Below are positions 55,994 to 64,000 of a DNA stretch of 64,000 bases, piece after piece. The stretch spans positions 558,001 through 622,000 of the forward strand of contig CP087214.1 in assembly GCA_020912385.1 (NCBI GenBank). The letters are read 5' to 3'. The translations under genes were made by a program, and so were the position numbers. Numbering within the stretch: position 1 is the first letter of the stretch; every line of letters starts with the position of its first letter. The notes below the pieces were generated by a model. That model ran no database searches and was not told the DNA's origin. It saw only the letters and a list, made by a program, of their open reading frames with translations. This DNA comes from Neofusicoccum parvum (lineage: Eukaryota > Ascomycota > Dothideomycetes > Botryosphaeriales > Botryosphaeriaceae).

Positions 55994-58357
55994 CTACTCC
56001 TCAACCTCCGTCCAGCCCTCCTGCTCTTTCTCTGTGAACTTCTTCACGTTCTCCTCATCAAAGATGCTCTCCTTGGGGATTCCGGCCTTGCCGTAATCGA
56101 CAACAGGGCCGATAACACTAGTCCAGCGCTCCTTCTTCTCCATAAGCGCACGAATCTCCTCGCCCAGGCCACGCGTATTCGAGCCACCGGCTCCGACCTG
56201 CACAACTGCATGGCTGCCGCCACCTGCACCTCCTGGTCGCTTGCTGTTCTTCTTTCCTTTGCCGAGGTTCCGGTTACGTTTAAGGTAGGCGGCATTGAGC
56301 TGGTTGTTGAGGTCATCCTCGATTGCGCAGTACTCTTGCTGCGCCATGCGATGCTGGGCAAGTTCAAGCAGCCGCCCTTTCCGCGCTCCATTGATAATCG
56401 ACTGTTTCCGGAGCTCGTCCTGAAGATAGCGTAACCGCGCTGCAACTTCGTCATCAAAATGTCCATCGTAGTCGGGCTTGTCGTCTGCTGAGAGGAATCC
56501 AATGTGGATCAACTCCTGCATCGCACGTTCGTCCATTGATGCATAGTCGAGTTTGCTAGTCGGTGCACTCTTCCACAGGGCTTGGTTCGATTCAGGCATG
56601 TGTGTTGCGGGTTGTTGAGGTGCGGATGAAGAGTCCCCGCCTTCGCCGTCAATTTCCATATCGCCGTTGACAATTCCATTGGTTTCGCCAATGGAAGTGC
56701 GGCCTTCGGAGCGGAACGTGGACAAAAGTCGAGCAACTACTGGCCCGGGCGCTACCGCGTCGGTTTCGGCCAGGTCGTCGGTCATCATGTCCATGTTACC
56801 GCGGGGCTCATTCGGTGGAAGCTTCTCCGTTGGCGGGTCTATAGCCATAGCGCCATCTTCATCAGCCCAAATCTCCTTGTAGTGCCGGGGTCCACGTCGG
56901 GGCATCTGAAACGGTGTTACGCGATCACCCTACAGACAGGTCAGCTAACGTATTCGACTCAGGTGAAGTGAAGCTCACCCGTTCTTTCAGGAACGATAAA
57001 TCCTCTTCTGTCAACGGGCGGACGTAAGGCTCGACGTAGTTGGCAAAGACGCCAGCGTTGACTTGTGTCTGTGGCTTTGGGTTGCTAAAGTCCTTATCCG
57101 GTGGTGTACCCGGAGTCAAGTCCTTCAGATCACTCCTCGGATAACGTGCCACACCAAGAATTTCCTTTTTCAACTCCTCAGGGGTATCCTCAGTGATGTC
57201 GCGAATGTGATATATTGTGGGGTCATCAAATTTGGTGGGATCGGGGCCGAAGGTTTGGTAGGCTGGTACTGCAGGTGCTTTCTCGGGTTGATGCGATCCT
57301 TCGGAGCCACTAGGAGACGCTGCGTTCTCCATGTTGCCAGTACCTGTGGCTGAAGGCGGAGGTTGCGAGATGGGCGAGGATATGGTTGAGGATGCATCTG
57401 CGAACTTGTTAGCCGCCAACTCAGGAATTAATTATTCGCGCAGGTCATAGAGAGGCTTTGGGCGATTGGGAACGTTGGCGATGTCTCATGCCGTTCTCGA
57501 GCCACATCGGCGCTGAAGATTTCCCACCATCCTGCCTAGGTAGCCTACGAGCCCCGAGTCGGGGGATTTTCCCACGTCTACGTAAACGACGCGGCGCCCC
57601 AGTCGAGGTATCGAGTGGCGGTACCCCCAGTGGTTTCTTTCTAGCGTCGCGACTCCGACTGCTGGTTCGGCTAGACATGATACAGAGAATGTGCGTAAAC
57701 GATGCTGGGTAACAGTAGAGCGACAATTACTCGTGGTGACGCGCGGAACGAGCAGACCAAAGAGAGCAGCAGTGAAAGGTAACGACGGCGACAGAACGGC
57801 AAGAAGTTTCTAACGGAAGCGCGTCGCGCAGAGTTGCTCCTACCTTTGCCATCGGTCCCGTCCTGCCTGGCAAGGCCGTGCGCGCCTACCGCCGGCGGGC
57901 GGTCCTCGTCGGGCTCGCGCTTCTTCGACTTCTTCAATTTGTGCTTGCGCTCTTCTGCCTCGCGGTCGGCGCGTTCTTCGGCGTGCTGGTGTTCGAGACG
58001 GGCTTTGCGGCGCTGCATCAGGTGGCGCATGAACTTCTCGTTGGCCTCGCTGCGGGTGGTCTGGGCGGGCAGGAAGCGGTTCTTGACCTCCTCGAGCATG
58101 CTGTGGAGGGCCTCGGGCGAGGGGATGCCCTGGTTGTGGCCGCCATTGTTGAAGATGTCCTCGATGAAGACGTTCGACGGGCTGCCCAGGTGGTTCAGCG
58201 TGGACTGCATGCCGGAGGGCGAGGTGGTGTTGGGCTCGACGGACTGGTGCACGCCTCCGGCGGACGAGATCGGGGTGGTGTTGCGGCTGCGCGAGCGGCG
58301 GGCGTCGCGGCTGGAGCTGCCAGTCTTGCTCTTGCCTTTGCTCTGTGCCGCGGGCAT
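55994..58357 (-). CDS. NGG1: SAGA/ADA histone acetyltransferase adaptor ADA3 (NGG1)
   Basis: Three exons: 57844-58357, 56979-57397 and 55994-56929, giving 622 residues. The N-terminus (MPAAQSKGKSKTGSSSRDAR) is basic. SPEALHSMLEEVKNRFLPAQ and the helix FMRHLMQRRKARLEHQH follow. The middle has FGPDPTKFDDPTIYHIRDIT, DLKDLTPGTPPDKDFSN and YVEPYVRPLTEEDLSFLKER, then GDRVTPFQMPRRGPRHYKEI. The C-terminal Ada3 domain includes ALWKSAPTSKLDYASMDERA, MQELIHIGFLSADDKPDYDG and KKERWTSVIGPVVDYGKAGI. Ada3 links Gcn5 and Ada2 in the SAGA and ADA acetyltransferase complexes. The first intron (57398-57843, 446 bp) is unusually long and contains a separate open frame, described as a finding. Confidence 0.92.
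57445..57671 (-). other. Open frame inside ADA3 intron 1, possible alternative first exon
   Basis: Within the 446-bp first intron, an in-intron ATG gives MSSRTSSRSRDARKKPLGVP and later ARRLPRQDGGKSSAP. These echo the genuine exon 1 (KTGSSSRDARRSRSR and HGLARQDGTDGK). A GT at the RQD-G position (GATG|GTGGGA) could splice in phase to the next ADA3 exon at 57397. Whether it is transcribed is unknown; otherwise it is intron sequence. Confidence 0.3.
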
Positions 58358-58765
58358 GGTGTCGCGCGGTGTGGTGCTGCAAGCCGGGATGGGCTTAGTG
58401 GAACGCGTGCCGTGATGTCGCAGCGTTGTGGCTGCCAAGGCACGAGGTATCGATAACGCTGGAACAAGCTTCGAGGCGCCCGGGCGGCCGGGCCAAATCG
58501 AGAAGGGGCTGGGGATGCGCGCGCCAGAGCAGCCGGCACCTTGCCCTTGGGGCGGGCCTCCACACTGGACTGCTCGACGGCCCATCCACCGCACCCACCC
58601 CGACGCTCCGTGCGCGCCACCACCATTCCGGCCCAGCGCCTACGAACCGCTCGCCCTCCACGCTCCCACCGTCTCCCTCCACCTCTCGCCACCCGCCCTC
58701 CAGCACATGCGGTCCGCCTGTCTCCCTGACCGTCCTCGTCTCCGGACGTCGCAGGCCCAGCAGCC
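58358..58765. promoter_or_regulatory. Divergent promoter region of ADA3 and the RING gene
   Basis: 408 bp between divergent starts, C-rich on the + strand in its right half. Presumably bidirectional promoter and leaders; no defined elements recognised. Confidence 0.4.
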
Positions 58766-60628
58766 ATGAGTACGTCACCCGCCGCATCCGCCTTACTCGC
58801 GCCGCCTCGCCGTGCGCTTATTGCTGAGCCTCGATGTCGGTGCTGACTCCACGCTTTTTGCTCCGGCCAGGCGCGCAGCAGATACAATTCCAGACAGCCG
58901 TGTTTCCCGGCAACGACGTTGGTGCCGACAATGTCACTCTCGTCGAGGTGAGTGCCGCACCACCCACCCAGCCGTCGAGTCCCGGGTACTGATCCGCCGT
59001 CGTGCAGGCCGCGTATGCCTTCTACTGGCCCGAGCCAGATGTGCGCACTCTCTCCACGAACGGCGTCAGTCTGGGCGAAAACATTGTCGGCCCACTGTAC
59101 GTCCCGGAACTGTCGACCGACCAGTGCAAAAATGCCACCGCCGCATACGTCCCGTCCAACGTAACCCGTTTCCGCGACCTGCCGCCGACCAAGAACTACC
59201 ACCAGGTTGCAATGGCCCCGTGGACCACTGCGCAATGTATTTATGAATTCCTCAATAGTGCGAGCGAAGATCCGTTGCTCCGTGCCTTCATCTTCTATCC
59301 TCCCAATGGTACATCAGAAATACCTCCTCCGGCGAACGATGCTCTGTGGGACCTCAACGACGGGGGTCACTGGAAGACAGATCACGACTTTGCAATATAC
59401 GCTGTGCCAGGTGCCACGGGCCGTATTGTCATGGACGCCCTTGCGGCATACTCCGGCAATCTCACATCTGTACCGAATGGCCACGAACTCTCGGGCCAAT
59501 ATCATCCAAGCGACTACGTGCGGGAGATCGTGCAGATACCTACGAGTGAGTTATTCGATTAAACGTCAACCCTTCAATTACTCACAGATTTCAGACGGCG
59601 GAAACCAGCTCCCGAGCTTGTGGGTCTTCCTACTTATCGTCCTAGGTCTCATGATTCTAGCGATATGCGGCTCTTCTATCGGCGTTCACTGGCATCAAAA
59701 GAGAATGAGGAACCAACTGCGCGGCCGCGTCATCCGAGGCGAGGTGGACCTCGAAGCACTAGGGATTCGACGCCTTACCGTGCCTCAGGAGGTTTTAGAC
59801 CGGATGCCTCTTTACGTCTACCACGCCGGGGCTGCCACACCTCAAGCCGAAGGAGAACCCAAGCCTGAAGGTGGCCTCGCAGCGTCTGCCGTGTCCGATC
59901 GCACAAGCGCATACTCACAACCAACCTGCGCCATATGTCTCGACGACTTTGTTGACAAAGAAACAACCGTACGCGAGCTCCCATGCCAACACATCTACCA
60001 CCCGGACTGTATCGACAACTTCTTACGCGACAACTCTTCACTGTGCCCGCTATGCAAGAAGACGGTGCTTCCCCGAGGCTATTGCCCGGCAGTCATTACG
60101 AATGCAATGGTACGCAGGGAACGCTGGGTTCGTCGGGTGAGACAACGCGCCGCTGCGCGCGGCTTGCCTGAAGATCAGATGCGGCAAGAAGAGGAACGTG
60201 TCAGAATGGAAGAACGCACCCGAGGTGGGTTCATGACTTCACTGGCTGCATTGGTCCTGGGAGGGCACACGACAAGACAACGACCCGCAACTGCCGCCGA
60301 CCTTGAGATGCAACAAACACACGCATCAACAACAGCAACTCGATCGGACGAATGTCCCGATCACGAGGTGGCAGCTCCTGTCCCTTCGCATGCTCGTTCG
60401 GCAGATTCGTCGGCCACGCCGGCGGCTGAGACTCCATCCGTCCCAAGTCCGTCTGATCGGCCTGCCGCAGGAACTGCCTCACGTCGCGAATGGGCACGAC
60501 AGCGCGCGTTGGCCCTATTAGGCCGTGAAAACCGCCCGGACACCTCAACAGTCACAGACGATGAGGACGTCCCTGGACGTACCCGCTTTCGCAAAGCGCT
60601 TGGTCGCATTTGGCCGACGTTCGGGTAG
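58766..60628 (+). CDS. Transmembrane RING-H2 E3 ubiquitin ligase (PA-TM-RING type)
   Basis: Model with four exons: 58766-58811, 58871-58947, 59008-59545 and 59595-60628, giving 564 residues. Residues about 20-215 form a lumenal/extracellular domain with several N-glycosylation motifs. One strong membrane segment follows (VFLLIVLGLMILAICGSSIG, about 230-250). The RING-H2 starts at about residue 332: CAICLDDF, then CQHIYHPDC and CPLCKK, a full C3H2C3 set. The tail is Arg/Ser-rich and disordered. Such proteins are membrane E3 ligases in endosomal or vacuolar sorting. The 5' end is uncertain: exon 1 plus its GTGCGC...GGCCAG intron (with CTGAC branch site) is plausible, but an ATG at 58834 in the same final frame (MSVLTPRFLLRPGAQQ) is an alternative. 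Neither gives a strong signal peptide. Confidence 0.82.
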
Positions 60629-61813
60629 CTCCGACACCAACGTGATCAACAGGCATTTCCAAATACTCACTTGTAATTTGTCGAGCGGCTTCCATATTCA
60701 AAACCCGCCGATCGAGAATTTTCTTGATTCGTCCTACTTTCCTTGGCTCGGTCTATCGAAGCCTCTCCTTCCTGGCGCATGAAAAAGCTTATTCTCAGCT
60801 CAAACTCGACAACATTACAGCAAGGAAGGAGAACAGGCAACCGAAGACAGCAGACTATGTGTTCCCAGCAACTTCTGAAGATACCCTCCCCTTTCTTTCT
60901 TTCTCTCTTTTTCCATTGATTGCGTCATCATCTTCTTGAAGCTGGAGAAAGTGGCAGTGCACACGCTGGGTGAATAGGCTTGGGTTTCCCTGGCGTTGGT
61001 TTTATCTGGACTCAATTTCTAGGATCGAAGTAACTAGGTTGTGACTTGTGACAGATTTCTCATATCCGCACACCTCTATCGCCCAGCACGGTGTCGGAGG
61101 TTTTATATCTGCGGTTCTCTTGCCTTGCCTTGCTTTGCTTTTTAACTCTCATGCTCTGCCTCTTTTATAGTGTCTTCTATCTGCTGTTTGCGTCGTAATC
61201 TTGACCGGAGAGGATGGCTTGGAAGATGGAGCGTCAGGCATATGTGAATCATGAGTCACACATATCGGAGTCGTAAGAAAGGAACGGAGGATGAAGCATT
61301 GCATGCGCGCCGGGTCGTGACATTGTATGGTTGAAATGATGGAAAGGAACCTCCAGGATGGGAATGGCACACGTGTGTACGCAACAGTTAGCAGAGATGG
61401 GTTAAGGTGGTGTTGGTAGCGAATTGATTTGATTACGAAATCGTTGATACTGTTGGCGTTTTCCATACTACCTTTGACTCATCTCAACGCGCATATGTGA
61501 TTCTTGGCGAGACGTTTCTACGTAAGTTGAAGCGTTCGGTGGTGAATGGAGAAGATACCCGGGGAACTTAGCAAGAAGATCTTCAAGCAATCGCAAGACG
61601 AATGGGACCTGCATGCTCCTGGACACAATGGAAAACGCTAAAACATGCGCCAAGCTCCCGCTCCTATATTCGATAATTCCTACTACTCCCAAAAAGGCAT
61701 TCTACATCTAGCATTTGCAACCACACATCTCAGATCCACCGAAAAATTTACACATCTAAATGTCCCATCTCTTCCCCCTCACTCCCATCTCTCCAACTCC
61801 CCAACCGCCCATC
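60629..61813. other. Convergent intergenic region
   Basis: About 1.2 kb between the RING gene and the MFS transporter, AT-richer, holding both 3' ends. No gene seen. Confidence 0.5.
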
Positions 61814-64000
61814 CTACGCCGCCCTCGTCTCCGCAATCTCTTCCTCCTCCCTCTCCCTCTCCCTCTCCTCCGCACTCTCATCCTCATGCCTCCTCTCCTG
61901 GCCGTCCTCGTCCTGATACCCCCTCCACCCGGTCCCCGCCTGCACGGCCAAGGCCACGACGCCCAGCACCACGGCGGCCAAGAACAGGCCCCTCAGCGCG
62001 TCCTCGTAGCCGCTGATGGCGACGGCCCTGTCGACGCCGTCCAGCTGCGCGACCAGGGCCGGGCTGCCCAGCAGGCGGCGGATGAGCTCTTCCTTGCCGG
62101 GCTGGTCGCGGGCGCGGAAGCCGCGGGCCAGGCTGTCGGCCAGCAGGCGGGCGAAGACGCCGCCGCCGATGGCGGAGCCGAAGCTGCCGGCGAAGCCGCG
62201 GAAGGTGGCGACGAGCGAGGTCAGGACGAAGTGGGTGGCGGGCGGGGTGAGGTGGAGGGCGTGGACGAGGGCGTAGTTGATGGCCGCGCCGGTGGTCAGC
62301 CCGTTGAGGAAGGTGAGCACGACGTAGAGCGGCGCCGGCGTGGCCGCGCGCGACGCGAGCCCGAGCGCGAGGAGCGTGACCGGGAAGAGCGACATGGCGA
62401 TGAGCGTGGGCAGGTAGAAGCTGCCGGCGCGCCGGATGTGCAGGAAGCCGGCGAGGAGCCCGCCGCTGCCGAAGCCGAGGTTGGTCGGGATGAGGATGGA
62501 GCCGGCGGCGGCTGGGGACCAGAGGCGCACGCCTAGGGCGTAGACGGGCGTGTAGAAGAGGACGCTCCAGCGCGACATCATGAAGCCGAGGGTGGCGAGG
62601 CAGGTAAAGAGCGTGCCGCGAGATTTAAGGAGCGTAATGGGGATGATGGGGTCGCGGGCGAAGCGGAGTTCGGTGATGAGGAAGATAGGGAATAGTATGA
62701 TGGAGAGGATGAGGGGGAGGAACAGGATCTTGGGACCGGATAGAGCGATGAGGAGGGTAGTAATAGAAGCAGTCTGCAGCATTGTCAGTATGGGAGGAGT
62801 TGCTATCCTCGAAGAGGGTCTTGGGCCTTACCAGTGTAATGGCTCCGGCGTAGTCGATTTGGTAGAGCTTCTGCTTTAGGGTCCGTGTGTCTCCCTTGCC
62901 AACACCGAGATGAGACGGAAGACTGAGGACAATGGTGATAGCTGCCAACACGCCAAGGGGGGTCTGCAGCCAGAAGACGGCTCTCTAAGTAGAATGTTAG
63001 GATGACTGTTCAATATTCGTGACGGCGCCGAGGAGACTTACCCATCCGAGGTTTGGCTCGATAGCACCTCCCAAAACGGCCCCGAGAGACACGCCGGACG
63101 TGACGATTGAGTTGACAACACCGAGGAACAGTCCACGGCTTTTCTCCCCGCCGACTGTAAGGACGATGATAATGGTTAGGGAGAGGATGCCTGCGCCGCC
63201 CAGGCCGGTTAGGGCGCGGCCGAAGAGGAACCATTCGACGGTGGGCGCGAAGGCAGTGACAAGACCACCCAGCGAGAAAAATACACTGGCGACGAAGATG
63301 CAACTTCTTGGGGAGAATATTTGACTAAGACGCCCAGCGAGCGGTGTGATACTTGACATGGGTACCTATGTGGAGTAAGTGGACTGTCTTCAAGTGCTTT
63401 ATTGTGCAACAAGGATCTGCAAGCAATTTAGAGGAAGGTTGAAGCACCGGTTCAGATAGAACCGATGCCACTTCTTCTTCAATTCCGCAACTCTCCATAC
63501 GCAAGTAACATGCTGTAGTTACAAGCGTCGGCGAATAGACGGCGCAGGCCAAGTCGTACAAGACGGATAGCCGAGGGAATAGACACAAGACGAATCGGCA
63601 GACACATACCAGATATGCTGAGGTAAACCAGCTGACCTGCTCGAAAGCATCCAGATCTGCAGCTATAGCAGACTGGGTGGTGGTCAATAGCGAAAAGTTG
63701 CATGCTGTGTCGTGATTAGCTGATGCTCTGAAGATACAAAGGCGACCAATGAGAAGCGGGCCGGAGAGCAGGGATCTGGATGCACAGGCGGGCATGGAGC
63801 AGCAGTGTTTCGGTCGGGGCCAGCAGAAGCCGTCTCAGCTGGATCCGGAAGGCAGAGCCCGACAAGTGCCAGCTCAGAAGAAACCGGCTTCGCCCAACTC
63901 CATTGGAAGCATTGAGCGCGAAGATAGACGCTGTTACACGTACCCTGCAGGAACATGATCAAGCCAAGAGAGGCAATAATGACGGTGCCTCTCACGACGG
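61814..64000 (-). CDS. MFS transporter, DHA2/VBA-like (5' end beyond window)
   Basis: Five exons in the window: 63944 to beyond 64000, 63610-63704, 63042-63365, 62832-62984 and 61814-62773. The visible protein begins in the first membrane segment (GTVIIASLGLIMFLQ), then FSLLTTTQSAIAADLDAFEQ and VSWFTSAYLVPMSSITPLAG; the D-x-x-A-x-x-SW-x-x-x-x-YL signature is typical of DHA2 drug:H+ and vacuolar basic amino-acid (Vba) transporters. Motif C-like VTSGVSLGAVLGGAIEPNLG and GRALTGLGGAGI are present. It ends with a charged tail (RRHEDESAEEREREREEEEI). Whether it exports toxins or carries amino acids into the vacuole cannot be told. Intron 63366-63609 is long (244 bp) for this gene. Confidence 0.85.

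Noticed and set aside
56583..56598. GGTTCGATTC word resembling a tRNA B box
   Set aside because: Lies inside the ADA3 coding exon with no tRNA fold around it.

Overview
The window is nuclear DNA from a filamentous ascomycete (Pezizomycotina; Dothideomycetes is my guess, not shown). Genes are dense, are mostly split by 49-250 bp introns with GT...AG ends and CTRAC-type branch sites, and encode typical fungal proteins. I resolved 20 confident protein genes (two cut by the window edges), two weak small genes, one U2-type snRNA gene and one decayed tandem-repeat locus. Exon joins were worked out by hand and checked for reading phase. No tRNA, rRNA, CRISPR array or intact transposon was recognised.

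Left part (1-33.7 kb), mostly housekeeping and metabolism: mitochondrial ThrRS start (-, cut by the edge); a two-TM coiled-coil protein; a decayed tandem-repeat locus; an MFS transporter; a short-chain dehydrogenase; a DUR3-type urea/H+ symporter (-) whose upstream region carries four GATAAG-type motifs as expected for AreA/NIT2 nitrogen control; an HMG-like plus protein-kinase fusion; a DUF1264 protein; a peroxisomal ABCD half-transporter (-); NOC2 (-) divergent from VPS28; an Efm2-type methyltransferase; xylitol dehydrogenase; a U2-like snRNA (-); and a secreted DJ-1/PfpI-like protein (-).

Middle (33.7-51.2 kb): a long gene-poor stretch, then a 1494-residue hybrid histidine kinase, then an accessory-looking island. 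The island holds a FAD monooxygenase (-) divergent from an amidohydrolase, a HET-domain protein (-), four copies of a 17-bp motif, and is bracketed by two small ORFs with similar N-termini.

Right part (51.2-64 kb), again housekeeping: NPR2 (-, TORC1 nitrogen signalling), a BAP31/Yet3 ER protein (-), ADA3/NGG1 of SAGA (-) divergent from a transmembrane RING-H2 protein, and the 3' part of a DHA2/VBA-like MFS transporter (-) that runs off the right edge.

The most unusual signal is the U2 snRNA gene at 32034-32215 (-). It keeps stem I, the Sm-like site, stem III and the stem IV loop, yet differs by two transversions in the otherwise near-invariant branch-site-pairing segment. The introns in this window use ordinary CTRAC branch sites, so a canonical U2 is expected elsewhere and this copy would be a variant.
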